From Sedimentisphaera sp050251615 (GTDB lineage: Bacteria > Planctomycetota > Phycisphaerae > Sedimentisphaerales > Sedimentisphaeraceae): DNA of 64,000 nucleotides. Location of the stretch: assembly GCA_050251615.1 (NCBI GenBank), contig JBFWMM010000008.1:1-64000 (forward strand), read 5' to 3'. Below the pieces are notes generated by a model. It worked only from the letters and a program-made list of their open reading frames with translations, was not told the DNA's origin and searched no databases. Below are positions 17,017 to 25,030 of the stretch, piece after piece (position 1 is the first letter of the stretch; every line of letters starts with the position of its first letter). The translations under genes were made by a program, and so were the position numbers.

Positions 17017-19155
17017 TTATTGCAGGAGCTGAGTTTCGTACAGATTTTTATATATAATGCAGCTGTTTATGAGCTCGGCGTGTTTGCCCGTCGCCACGAT
17101 TTCGCCATTATGCATAACGGCTATTACATCCGAATTAACGATGGTTGAGAAGCGGTGTGCGATAACGAAACTTGTGCGCGTACTCGTGAGCTCTTCAAGC
17201 GCCTTGTGTATCTTGGATTCGCTCTCCGAGTCAACCTGGCTGGTAGCCTCATCGAAAATCAGGATCTGCGGGTCTTTGAGGATGGCTCTTGCGATAACGA
17301 TTCTCTGAAGCTGTCCGCCGCTGAGGCCGGCGCCTTCCTCGCCGATCATTGTGTCGTAGCCATTGGGAAGTTTTTCTATGAACTCATGCGCAAAAGCCAT
17401 TTTTGCCGCGGCTATAACCTCGTCCATAGTGGCATTGTTTTTACTGAAACCAATGTTGTTTGCCACGCTGTCGTTAAACGTAATAACCCTCTGTGATACG
17501 ATAGCTATTATGCTTCTTAGGCTTGTCAAGCTGACATCTTTTATGTTAATGCCGTCAATGAGGATTTCACCGCTGTCCGGGTCATAGAATCTCGGCAGAA
17601 GGTTCATCAGGGTGGTCTTTCCAGAGCCGTTGGAGCCGACTATCGCCACGTTCTGCCCCTTTTTTACGGTGAGGTTTGTGCCTCGGAGGGTGTCCTCACG
17701 GTTGCCAGGGTAGCGGAATACTACGTTGCGGAATTCTATGCTGTCGTTAAAGCCGGGCAGTGCCTTGCTCTTGCTGCCATCCGGTTCAAGTTCGCTGTCA
17801 AGCAGGGTGAAAATGCGCTCTGAAGCAGCGTTCGCCTGCTGCAAGCCGTTCCATACGTTGCTTGCCTTGCGGAATGACTCGGCGCTTGTGCCGAGAAGGG
17901 TGAGCAGGGCGAAGAAGGTCGTTGTTTCCATGTTGCCCTTGAGTACCCAGTTCAGCATAAACATAAAGCCCACGATTCCAGATACGAGCCCGATAAGCTC
18001 AAGCAGGGGGCTCGCAAGAGCGTTTGCGCGGGCGATTTTATTCTGCTCCTTGAGCAGTTTGTTGTTGACAGTGGCGAAATCGACAGCGACTTTTCCTTGC
18101 ATGTTATATACTTTTACGGCCCTGAGACCCGTTACAGCTTCGGTGAGTTTGCCGAGCATCTGCCCCCAGCTCATAAGCGAGCGCCTTGTAGCTTTCTTGA
18201 TGCTCTTGCCAAGCTTGCCCATCGTATAGCCAAAAAACGGCGCACCGAGCGCGAAGAATACAACAACCTGCCAGTTGAGCATGCAGGCCATCACAAGGCT
18301 AACGAGCCCTTTAAGCGGCTCTCTGAGTGCCTTGTCAAATACGATTTTGATTCCGGATCCGGCCTGGTTTGTGTCGTTAAGGAAACGGCTTACCGTATCG
18401 GAAGAGCCTTCCCTGCTGAAATGTCCCAGCGGCATATTGACGAGGTGCCTGAATACATCCGCGCGAATGTTGTTCAGCGAGACGTTTACTACCTTCTCAC
18501 AGAGGTACGATTGCACAAATCTTGCCACGCAGCGCACGACAGTGAGCAGTGCGACAATCGCCATCACGACTTTCATCGCCTCCCTTTTGCTGTTGGCGCT
18601 GTTGTCCTCAGGGATGAAGCGTGCTATCGAATAAATCATGCTTGCGTATGAGGGCGGCGCGTTGGCTTTGATCTCGGTAGTATGAAAGGAATCTTCCCCC
18701 GTCTGAGGATCCGTAACCGAGTATTTCAGTGTGAATAATACATCCTCGGGAATATGAGACAGCTCTTTTAACATATCAAGAGCTGTTGCCGAGTCGGTGG
18801 CTTTGCCCTTGTACGTAACATTAAATATTTTATCTCCGGGTTTCAAACCTGCCTTACCGAATACGCCTTTCTTGTTCACTTTAGTCAGCTGCAAAAAGAG
18901 AGAGTAATTCTCCTCCTTGCTCGAAAGGTCTGTAATGTCGGGCATATAAAACCGGACATCGTATCTCTGTTCGGTCAATTTTCGGTCTGCCCAACCGTGC
19001 AGGCCTTCCTGCCCCATCATAACTTTGAGCAGCGGGATAAGCGTCAGGAAGCTTGCGGAAAATGTTATCGCAATTACAAGCAGACTGAACACTATAATAA
19101 TCAGTTTCGGCCACTGTGGCAGGGTGTATTTCAGAAGTCTTTTAAGGTAGTTCAC
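17017..19155 (-). CDS. MsbA-type ABC exporter with a PDZ-like domain in the first extracytoplasmic loop
   Basis: The 712-residue half-transporter fuses a six-helix membrane domain to an ATPase. TM1 is at about 17-40 and TM2 at 194-212; between them lie about 150 residues instead of the usual short loop. Residues 85-148 (KKGVFGKAGLKPGDKIFNV and following) read like a PDZ domain with the GLKPGD carboxylate-loop motif. The ATPase has Walker A GSNGSGKTT, signature LSGGQLQR and Walker B ILIFDEATSQVD, all intact. Relatives flip lipid A-core or other lipids across the inner membrane. The start is GTG with AGGAAAG upstream. With two copies forming a dimer, two PDZ-like domains would face the periplasm. 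Substrate is unknown; the PDZ call is from motif and predicted topology. Confidence 0.85.
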   Translation of the reverse strand: MNYLKRLLKYTLPQWPKLIIIVFSLLVIAITFSASFLTLIPLLKVMMGQEGLHGWADRKLTEQRYDVRFYMPDITDLSSKEENYSLFLQLTKVNKKGVFGKAGLKPGDKIFNVTYKGKATDSATALDMLKELSHIPEDVLFTLKYSVTDPQTGEDSFHTTEIKANAPPSYASMIYSIARFIPEDNSANSKREAMKVVMAIVALLTVVRCVARFVQSYLCEKVVNVSLNNIRADVFRHLVNMPLGHFSREGSSDTVSRFLNDTNQAGSGIKIVFDKALREPLKGLVSLVMACMLNWQVVVFFALGAPFFGYTMGKLGKSIKKATRRSLMSWGQMLGKLTEAVTGLRAVKVYNMQGKVAVDFATVNNKLLKEQNKIARANALASPLLELIGLVSGIVGFMFMLNWVLKGNMETTTFFALLTLLGTSAESFRKASNVWNGLQQANAASERIFTLLDSELEPDGSKSKALPGFNDSIEFRNVVFRYPGNREDTLRGTNLTVKKGQNVAIVGSNGSGKTTLMNLLPRFYDPDSGEILIDGINIKDVSLTSLRSIIAIVSQRVITFNDSVANNIGFSKNNATMDEVIAAAKMAFAHEFIEKLPNGYDTMIGEEGAGLSGGQLQRIVIARAILKDPQILIFDEATSQVDSESESKIHKALEELTSTRTSFVIAHRFSTIVNSDVIAVMHNGEIVATGKHAELINSCIIYKNLYETQLLQ

Positions 19156-19201
19156 CGTTTATTCTTTCCTGTAAAAAAATACATCTCTCAGCGAGCTGTT
19201 T

Positions 19202-19981
19202 TCAATCTTCAAGCAGTCCCATTTTACGCATAACCATCTTCATATCCTCCCACACACGCACACGATTTTCGTTGCTGTAATTTCTCAGCAGGTAGGCAGG
19301 GTGGTAGGTGGGCATAAGAATGATCGGCTTTGCATCTTCAGCTGTTTTGTATTCGTGGAATTTGCCGCGCAATTTGCCGATGGCGGTATCGGTCTTGAGT
19401 AGCCCCTTGGCCGCGTGCGAACCGAGCGCGACGATATAATCTGGCTGTATTATGTCGAGCTGTGCTTTGAGGAACTCTGCGCACGCAAGCTTCTCGGCAG
19501 GCAGCGGGTCTCTGTTCTGTGGAGGTCGGCATTTTACTGTGTTGCAGATAAATACATCCTCGCGTGTGAGCTTCATGCTCGCAATGATTTTCGTGAGCAG
19601 CTGCCCCGCACGGCCAACGAACGGCCTGCCACAGGCGTCTTCATCAGCGCCCGGGCCCTCGCCCACGAATACCAGCCTGGCTTCGGGATTGCCCTCGCCT
19701 GGAACTGCGTTGGTGCGGCCTTCGCAAAGACCGCATTTGCGGCAGTTCCGTACGGCTTCCGCTACGGCTTCAAGCTTTTCTTTCTTTGAAAGTGAGTCGT
19801 TTATATTCAATGTTTCGTTTTTCGTTTTTATTGTGTCTATCGCTTGTGTTTCAGGAGCACATCCGAGCAATACTGCAGCCGGCAACTCCACAGTGAGCCC
19901 GGCGCCTTTTACGCCAAAACTTCCTGTAAAAAACTCGTCAATTTCGAGCAGTTGTTCCAATGCTTTCACGCAGTCGTTCAT
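19202..19981 (-). CDS. Family-4 type uracil-DNA glycosylase
   Basis: The 259-residue enzyme should excise uracil from DNA in base excision repair. The 4Fe-4S cysteine pattern is visible: KCGLC around 99-103, NTVKC before RPPQNRDP, and a further Cys in KLACAEFL. The catalytic GEGPGADED motif (EGPG) and the C-terminal YHPAYLLR motif are intact. The first 85 residues precede the catalytic core, longer than in archaeal homologues, and show no domain I can name. It is the first gene of the minus-strand run leading to the exporter, with a 46-nt gap between them, so cotranscription is possible but not certain. Confidence 0.9.
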   Translation of the reverse strand: MNDCVKALEQLLEIDEFFTGSFGVKGAGLTVELPAAVLLGCAPETQAIDTIKTKNETLNINDSLSKKEKLEAVAEAVRNCRKCGLCEGRTNAVPGEGNPEARLVFVGEGPGADEDACGRPFVGRAGQLLTKIIASMKLTREDVFICNTVKCRPPQNRDPLPAEKLACAEFLKAQLDIIQPDYIVALGSHAAKGLLKTDTAIGKLRGKFHEYKTAEDAKPIILMPTYHPAYLLRNYSNENRVRVWEDMKMVMRKMGLLED

Positions 19982-20106
19982 AACCGTTAAAGTTTAAGCC
20001 TGAGCGCCTTTCTTTCAAGTAAAAAGGCGATTTAAGCAGATGCAAGTGAAGTGCAATAACTAATTCACACAGTCAGGCGGACAGAGCCCACCTTGATTGA
20101 TAAAGC

Positions 20107-20574
20107 TTAATTCGACTCATCAATGGCTTTTTGCCTAATAAGAGCCATTGCCTCAAGCTTAGCTTTTGTTTCTTCCTCCGAAAGCGGGGGAGTCTGGAAT
20201 TTATTCTCAAGCTCCTTAACGCGTGCTTTCAGCGCAGCATTTTCCTCTTCGAGCTTCTCCTGGGCAGGCATTATCTTGATAAGCATCTTGGCGTAGGAAT
20301 CCAGCGAGACCTTATCAATCTCCGCCTGTTGCCGGAAGTGTTCGAGAAGTTCGTCTTTTTCCGCAAGTTTCGCTTCGTAATCAGTTTTGAGTGATTCAAG
20401 CGCCTGCTCGTGTTCTATGTTCAATTGTTCAATCTTTTCTGAATGCTCAGCTGACTGAATTTTAAGGTCGTGAGCAAGTTTATTTTTCTCAAGCCTCAGT
20501 TGGGAAACGTTCCCGTTTTCGCTGCAACCGGCTACGACAAGTGCAAATACTGCAAGAAGAATAGTTTTTTTCAT
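20107..20574 (-). CDS. Coiled-coil lipoprotein of unknown function
   Basis: The 155-residue protein has a signal peptide with lipobox VAGC (Cys16). From about 27 to 130 it is a highly charged, heptad-rich coiled coil dominated by Glu, Lys and Leu (EKIEQLNIEHEQALESL is typical). No enzymatic motif is seen. It would be anchored in the inner or outer membrane and could act as a spacer or scaffold. A GGAGAA site is upstream of the ATG. It diverges from lptB across a 150-bp region. I do not recognise a family; similarity to other coiled-coil proteins would be dominated by composition. Confidence 0.8.
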   Translation of the reverse strand: MKKTILLAVFALVVAGCSENGNVSQLRLEKNKLAHDLKIQSAEHSEKIEQLNIEHEQALESLKTDYEAKLAEKDELLEHFRQQAEIDKVSLDSYAKMLIKIMPAQEKLEEENAALKARVKELENKFQTPPLSEEETKAKLEAMALIRQKAIDESN

Positions 20575-20663
20575 TATTCAAGTTCTCCAAAGCGTTGTTG
20601 TGATAAAAAACAGCTTTCTGATTTTAGCGGCGGGGCGCTGAAATGCAATTAAAATCGCATTTC

Positions 20664-20691
20664 TTGATAATGGCCGCGCGTTCAATATAAT
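20664..20691 (+). promoter_or_regulatory. Candidate lptB promoter
   Basis: TTGATA is followed after 16 nt by a perfect TATAAT at 20686-20691. The predicted start gives a 29-nt leader with AAGGA before the GTG. Confidence 0.6.
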
Positions 20692-20726
20692 TAGCTTTTA
20701 TTGATATTTATAAGGAACACTCGAAA

Positions 20727-21467
20727 GTGTCAGACATACTCCTCGAAACAAAAAATTTGGTAAAGCGCTTCTCCGGCAGAACAGTTGTCAACGGCGTCAG
20801 TATATCGGTTGAAAAGCAGAGCATTGTTGGTTTACTGGGTCGTAACGGAGCCGGTAAGACGACATCCTTCAGAATGTGCATCGGGATGATTATTCCCGAT
20901 GAAGGCGAAGTTGTATTCAACGATGAAAGCATTGGGCACCTTCCCATGTTCAAGAGGGCGCGAAAAGGGATGGGCTATCTCTCGCAGGAGCCGAGCGTAT
21001 TCCAGAGACTCAGCGTCAAGGACAACCTGCTCGCCATTCTCGAAACGATGAATCTTTCTTCAAGACAGCGCAAAGCGAAAGCTGAAGAGCTGGCGGAGAG
21101 GTTCGCCTTGACTGAGGTGTATAAATCGCAGGCTCGCTTTCTCTCCGGCGGCGAGCGGCGCAAGCTGGAAATAGCGAGAGCCATGGTAACAAACCCCTCT
21201 TTGATACTTCTCGATGAGCCTTTCAGCGGCGTTGATCCGATTGCGGTTGAAGAATTGCAGAAAGAAATTGATGCCCTGCATAAATCAGGCGTCAGTATAT
21301 TGATTACAGACCACAACGTAGAAAGAACGCTGGAAGTGGTTGACAAGGCATACATCCTCGACCACGGCAGTGTGATAGCTTCGGGCAAACCGGCTGAAAT
21401 CATCAAAGATGAGCTGGTGATAAAGAGTTATCTCGGGAAAACATTCAAGGGCGATGAGTTCGATTGA
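20727..21467 (+). CDS. lptB: LPS export ABC transporter ATP-binding protein LptB
   Basis: LptB powers extraction of lipopolysaccharide from the inner membrane with LptF/G. The 246-residue protein has Walker A GRNGAGKTT (38-46), the Q-loop YLSQEPSVF, the family-typical signature LSGGERRKLEIARA, Walker B LILLDEPFSGVDP and switch His in ITDHNV. The LptB signatures are clearer than those of branched-amino-acid ATPases (LivF/G), which are the nearest alternative. The start is GTG at 20727 with AAGGA upstream. LptF, LptG, LptA and LptC are not in the window. The gene implies an LPS-bearing outer membrane, in keeping with the porin downstream. Confidence 0.92.
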   Translation: MSDILLETKNLVKRFSGRTVVNGVSISVEKQSIVGLLGRNGAGKTTSFRMCIGMIIPDEGEVVFNDESIGHLPMFKRARKGMGYLSQEPSVFQRLSVKDNLLAILETMNLSSRQRKAKAEELAERFALTEVYKSQARFLSGGERRKLEIARAMVTNPSLILLDEPFSGVDPIAVEELQKEIDALHKSGVSILITDHNVERTLEVVDKAYILDHGSVIASGKPAEIIKDELVIKSYLGKTFKGDEFD

Positions 21468-21490
21468 GGACAGTTTGCACGGAACAACTC

Positions 21491-21790
21491 ATGACAGATA
21501 CAATTGAAACAGTCGAGCCGATTGGCAAGCGTGTATTGATTCGCAAAGACGAAGACAAAAAACAGACGAAGGGCGGCATCCAGCTGCCTGATAATATCGA
21601 AATACCCACGATAACCGGTCGCATCGTTGCGGTTTCGTCGGAGATTGAGAACGCGCCGGACATTCCCCTCAAGCAGTACGACAAGGTTCTCTTCAATCCC
21701 AAGGGAGCGATCCCTGTTGATTTTGAGGGCGGCAACAGGCTGTTTGTAGTTGAAGTTGACAACATTGTTGCGGTATTCAGGAAGGGTTGA
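21491..21790 (+). CDS. GroES-like co-chaperonin, solitary
   Basis: The 99-residue protein has the Cpn10 fold pattern: PIGKRVLIRKDE near the start, KGGIQLPD in place of the mobile-loop segment, then KYD...VLFNPKG and the C-terminal VVEVDNIVAVF. GroES caps GroEL and supports folding. The mobile loop tripeptide IVL reads IQL. I chose ATG 21491; an in-frame TTG at 21464 would add nine unlikely residues. The gap after lptB is 23 nt, so they are likely cotranscribed. No groEL is adjacent, which is atypical, though extra solitary groES copies occur in planctomycetes. It may be the second copy with a particular partner. Confidence 0.82.
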   Translation: MTDTIETVEPIGKRVLIRKDEDKKQTKGGIQLPDNIEIPTITGRIVAVSSEIENAPDIPLKQYDKVLFNPKGAIPVDFEGGNRLFVVEVDNIVAVFRKG

Positions 21791-21807
21791 AGCAAATCCA
21801 AATTTGC

Positions 21808-21841
21808 CACGCCTTTACACTCTTCACGCCTTTACGCTCTT
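21808..21841 (+). repeat. Two tandem 17-bp direct repeats, one mismatch
   Basis: Positions 21808-21824 and 21825-21841 both read CACGCCTTTAC followed by A or G and CTCTT. They lie in the 206-bp noncoding interval between groES and the small membrane protein. No protein-coding meaning is apparent. Confidence 0.8.
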
Positions 21842-21996
21842 TTGGACAGAAACGCAGGATTTCTTAAAAAAATGCTCTGCGCCTCAAAAAAAACCCTTTT
21901 CTGAAGCAAAAAAACTTCACTTTTACTTTTTTTGATGTAAGATTCCTTTAAGTTGTTATTTGACATTTTGGCATCTCAAGTTGGAAAGATTGTATT

Positions 21997-22170
21997 ATGT
22001 ATTTAGGAATTGAAAGCTCCATAATATTCGCAGGCTATATTCTCTGCATCCTCAGTACTGTTCTCTGTGTCGTTTACGGCATTCTCAACTGGAACAAGGG
22101 TGGTACGGAACTCGACAGCGAAGATGTAGAGTGGGCGGGGCAGGAAAAAAAGGTCGAAGAAGAATTCTAA
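21997..22170 (+). CDS. 57-residue single-span membrane protein resembling symporter small accessory proteins
   Basis: The frame opens with MYLGIESSIIFAGYILCIL and continues STVLCVVYGILNWNKGG before a 20-residue acidic tail (GTELDSEDVEWAGQEKK). One transmembrane helix at about 9-31 is followed by LNWNKG, the pattern I associate with the small accessory subunit encoded beside sodium/solute symporters. ATG with GGAAAG about 9 nt upstream. In this window it is not next to a symporter: a porin follows 82 nt downstream, while the SSS transporter is 18 kb away. The family link is from memory of the LNWN motif and needs a profile check. It would sit in the inner membrane. Confidence 0.72.
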   Translation: MYLGIESSIIFAGYILCILSTVLCVVYGILNWNKGGTELDSEDVEWAGQEKKVEEEF

Positions 22171-22252
22171 AACCTTACACCAGAAATTTTTTTCGCTGTA
22201 GTTTTGTGTGGCTACACTGTTGTTTTATTTGTTTAACAAGGAGACTGATTAC

Positions 22253-23572
22253 ATGAAGATGCTTCTTTTCGCCGCCATATTTATCGCCCTCTTGCTCGGG
22301 AGCAGGGTGCTTGCAGATGGAGATGCAGGCAACTCACTTCTCGACCAGCTTAAAAATCCAATTGACGGCGTAGAGCTCTATGGAGATCTCCGCTACCGCA
22401 AGGTTTATGGCGAAGACTGGACTGTCGGCGACAACGCCAAACCCTATGGCGCTGATAAATTAGAGTATGACAGGATTCGTGCTCGTCTGGGCGCTAAGAT
22501 TGGCCTCGGCGAGGGCGTTAACGCACACGTTCGCCTGACACAGGAATTCAAGGCGTACAGCCAGGGTAAAGAAAATAGCGTTGATTATGATGAGATTATC
22601 ATTGACCAGTTGAATGTTTCAATAGACAACTTCCTCGATATGCCCGTCAAGGCAACTCTTGGCCGTCAGGATATATTTATGAACAAGTGGCTCATCTTTG
22701 ACGGCACCCCTGGCGACGGCTCAAGAACCTTCTTCTTTGATGCGGCAAGATTCATTCTTGATCTCGATGCCGGCAAGACTCTTGACCTTGTTTATGTACA
22801 GAACAATAACAAAGCAAGCTCTCAGCTGACATTCAGCACTCAAAACAGCAACTGGCTTACTGAAAATGATGAAAAGGCTGCAATTCTGTACTATACAGAC
22901 AAGTCCAATGCCGACCGGGCAGTTGAAGCATACTTCATCTACAAGGATGACAGCGTTTCTTCATCGCCCTGGAGCGAAGACGCTGAGATCTACACCTACG
23001 GCGGCGCCTTGAGCGGAAGCATCAACGAAAGCCTTTCCTATCGCACTGAAGCTGCAATGCAGTTCGGCGAGCAGGGCGGCGAGGCACTTCAGGCGTTTGG
23101 TTCGCTCAACAACCTCACATATTCATTTAATGATGATATGGCAAACGCCCTCACTCTTGAATATGAATACGCTTCAGGCGATGACCCCGACACAAATATG
23201 AGGGAAGATTTCGATCCACTCTGGGGTGAATGGCCGAGATTCTCCGAGCTCTACGTATATACCATTATGGCTGAAGGCCAACCCATTGCAGACATTACAA
23301 ACCTGCACCGTATAGGCCTTACCCACACATGCAACCCGATGGCCAAGGTGAGCGTAAGAAGTGCTTACCACCTGCTCTGGACTGCCCAGAATCAGGATAC
23401 CGGCAGCGGTTCATCTAATTTACGCGGCCAGCTGTTTACAAATCAGATCGCGTACAAGATCAATAAGAATCTCTCTACGCGCCTGAATGCCGAATACTTT
23501 CGGCCAGGCGATTACCTCGCTGATCGGGAAGACGCTGTTTTCCTGCGTGCTGAAGTAGTTGTATCTTTCTGA
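22253..23572 (+). CDS. Outer-membrane beta-barrel porin, alginate-export-domain type
   Basis: The 439-residue precursor has a signal peptide (MKMLLFAAIFIALLLGSRVLA, about 21 residues) and mature repeats of alternating aromatic and charged strands ending in a terminal phenylalanine (VVVSF), typical of outer-membrane barrels. Segments such as ATLGRQDIFMNKWLIFDGT resemble the alginate_exp porin family; substrates need not be alginate. I chose ATG 22253 with an AAGGAG site 9 nt upstream; a longer in-frame start at 22208 would spoil the signal peptide. It follows the small membrane protein by 82 nt and precedes an EamA permease. It shows a diderm cell envelope. Solute specificity is not determinable. 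Confidence 0.8.
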   Translation: MKMLLFAAIFIALLLGSRVLADGDAGNSLLDQLKNPIDGVELYGDLRYRKVYGEDWTVGDNAKPYGADKLEYDRIRARLGAKIGLGEGVNAHVRLTQEFKAYSQGKENSVDYDEIIIDQLNVSIDNFLDMPVKATLGRQDIFMNKWLIFDGTPGDGSRTFFFDAARFILDLDAGKTLDLVYVQNNNKASSQLTFSTQNSNWLTENDEKAAILYYTDKSNADRAVEAYFIYKDDSVSSSPWSEDAEIYTYGGALSGSINESLSYRTEAAMQFGEQGGEALQAFGSLNNLTYSFNDDMANALTLEYEYASGDDPDTNMREDFDPLWGEWPRFSELYVYTIMAEGQPIADITNLHRIGLTHTCNPMAKVSVRSAYHLLWTAQNQDTGSGSSNLRGQLFTNQIAYKINKNLSTRLNAEYFRPGDYLADREDAVFLRAEVVVSF

Positions 23573-23657
23573 TATATCGCTAAAATAGTACCGGTTGAGC
23601 CTGTTGTGCACAAGCATAGCAGGCTCTCTTTTTGTACTTAAAGGAAGATATTTCTAT

Positions 23658-24563
23658 ATGTGGCTGATTCTCGGAATACTAAGCTCGCTGTTTCTTGGTC
23701 TCTACGACCTCGCTAAAAAGCACTCTCTCACTGGCAATGCCGTTTTGCCTGTTCTTTTGTTTTCAACGCTGGCAAGTATGCTCACCGTCGCGCCACTGCT
23801 TCTGATCTCTATGTTCAAGCCCGAAATTCTTGAAGGAAGCATCTTCTACATACCTCCAATCAGCATCAATGAACATCTGATGATTGCGATGAAATCAATG
23901 ATTGTCGCTTCAAGCTGGATTTTCGGATACTTCGCAATGAAGCATCTGCCGATTTCCATAATATCTCCGATACGCGCGACAGGGCCGTTCTGGATGCTCA
24001 TTGGAGCGGTACTCTTGCTTGGAGAGCGGCCGAATATGCCCCAGCTCGCGGGCATACTTACCATACTGGTTTCGTTCTATTACATTTCAATCGCAGGCAA
24101 GCTTGATGGCATTCATTTTCGTAAGGATAAATGGGTGATGTTTACTATCGCCGCCTTACTGCTCGGCACATGCAGCGGCCTGTTGGACAAGTACCTTATC
24201 TCGAAACTGCATTACAAGCCGATTACTGTGCAAGTCTGGTTTACGTTCTATATGGTGTTACTTTTCCTGCTGATATACGTCTTTCTCTGGATGCCGACCA
24301 GGCACAAGACAACGCCTTTCAAATGGCGCCCGACGATAGCGCTTGTGGGTGTGTTTCTTATCTTGGCCGATTTCTGCTATTTTACCGCGCTTGGCTTCGA
24401 AGGTTCTCTGCTTACAATTCTTTCAGCACTGCGCAGGGCGAGTGTCCTGTTTGTGTTTTGGGTAGGCGCGGTCATATTCAAGGAACGCAATATAGCAAAG
24501 AAAGCCTATGCGCTTATCGGTGTCCTCGCGGGCGTTATGATGATTCTTTTCAGTTCGAGGTGA
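23658..24563 (+). CDS. EamA/DMT-superfamily transporter
   Basis: The 301-residue protein has ten predicted membrane segments in two repeated halves of about 150 residues, each ending with short positively charged loops, as in drug/metabolite (EamA) permeases. The segment FAMKHLPISIISPIRATGPF fits the EamA repeat. The ATG at 23658 has AAGGAAG about 10 nt upstream; the 21-residue extension from 23595 is rejected because it lacks a ribosome site. It probably exports or imports a small metabolite across the inner membrane; substrate unknown. It lies 85 nt after the porin and 7 nt before maf. Confidence 0.82.
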   Translation: MWLILGILSSLFLGLYDLAKKHSLTGNAVLPVLLFSTLASMLTVAPLLLISMFKPEILEGSIFYIPPISINEHLMIAMKSMIVASSWIFGYFAMKHLPISIISPIRATGPFWMLIGAVLLLGERPNMPQLAGILTILVSFYYISIAGKLDGIHFRKDKWVMFTIAALLLGTCSGLLDKYLISKLHYKPITVQVWFTFYMVLLFLLIYVFLWMPTRHKTTPFKWRPTIALVGVFLILADFCYFTALGFEGSLLTILSALRRASVLFVFWVGAVIFKERNIAKKAYALIGVLAGVMMILFSSR

Positions 24564-24570
24564 TAACAGA

Positions 24571-24760
24571 ATGACTCAATTTATACTCGCATCCGCATCT
24601 CCGCGCAGGCGTGAACTGCTTTGTGATGCGGGCTACAATTTTGATATAATACCCGCAGACCTGGACGAAAACAGTTTCAAGGCGCAGAGTGCAGATCCGG
24701 TTGGTTACACGAAACTGCTCAGTGAAGTGAAAGCCGATGCAATTGCCGTAAAACACCCGA
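24571..24760 (+). CDS. Maf-type nucleotide pyrophosphatase, 3' part lost in assembly gap
   Basis: The visible 63 residues start TQFILASASPRRRELL, the invariant SxSPRR motif of Maf proteins that hydrolyse noncanonical or modified nucleoside triphosphates (house-cleaning, septum-linked). The frame runs into the N-block at 24761. Maf proteins are about 190 residues, so roughly 380 nt are missing. The C-terminal two thirds, including the catalytic Asp and Lys, cannot be seen. It starts 7 nt after the EamA gene and is probably cotranscribed. Confidence 0.85.
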
Positions 24761-24860
24761 NNNNNNNNNNNNNNNNNNNNNNNNNNNNNNNNNNNNNNNN
24801 NNNNNNNNNNNNNNNNNNNNNNNNNNNNNNNNNNNNNNNNNNNNNNNNNNNNNNNNNNNN
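24761..24860. other. Assembly gap of 100 unknown bases
   Basis: Exactly 100 N residues mark a scaffold join of unknown true length. The flanking convergent genes lack roughly 380 nt (Maf) and perhaps 150-200 nt (LigD-N-like), so the real gap should exceed the 100 placeholder bases. Confidence 0.98.
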
Positions 24861-25030
24861 AAAAAACGCATTTCATGGTTGTGGATGCGGTCAAGTGTTA
24901 CAGGTGAGTCTTCGGCGGGCAGAGCCGAGAGTCTGTAAGTTGCAAGATGTTGGGCCTCCTCAAGCATCAAGTCGTAATGTGCGGTGCCGTCAGGGCAGTT
25001 ATGCAGCAGGACAACGTATCTCAAAATCAC
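24861..25030 (-). CDS. LigD N-terminal-like (PF13298-type) protein, 3' part lost in assembly gap
   Basis: A GTG start at 25030 overlaps the stop of the upstream permease (GTGA), and 56 residues are readable before the gap. ILRYVVLLHNC, HYDLMLE and ATYRLSALP in order resemble the N-terminal phosphoesterase-like domain of bacterial DNA ligase D and its stand-alone planctomycetal relatives (consensus RFVVLxH, HxDLMLE, TWRL). Catalytic residues beyond residue 56 are not visible. The assignment is tentative. Being translationally coupled to the FetB-like gene suggests only cotranscription. Confidence 0.6.

Noticed and set aside
16035..17057. Long plus-strand open frame opposite the DRTGG and ABC genes
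   Set aside because: It is antisense to conserved minus-strand domains and has no recognisable motif or ribosome site.
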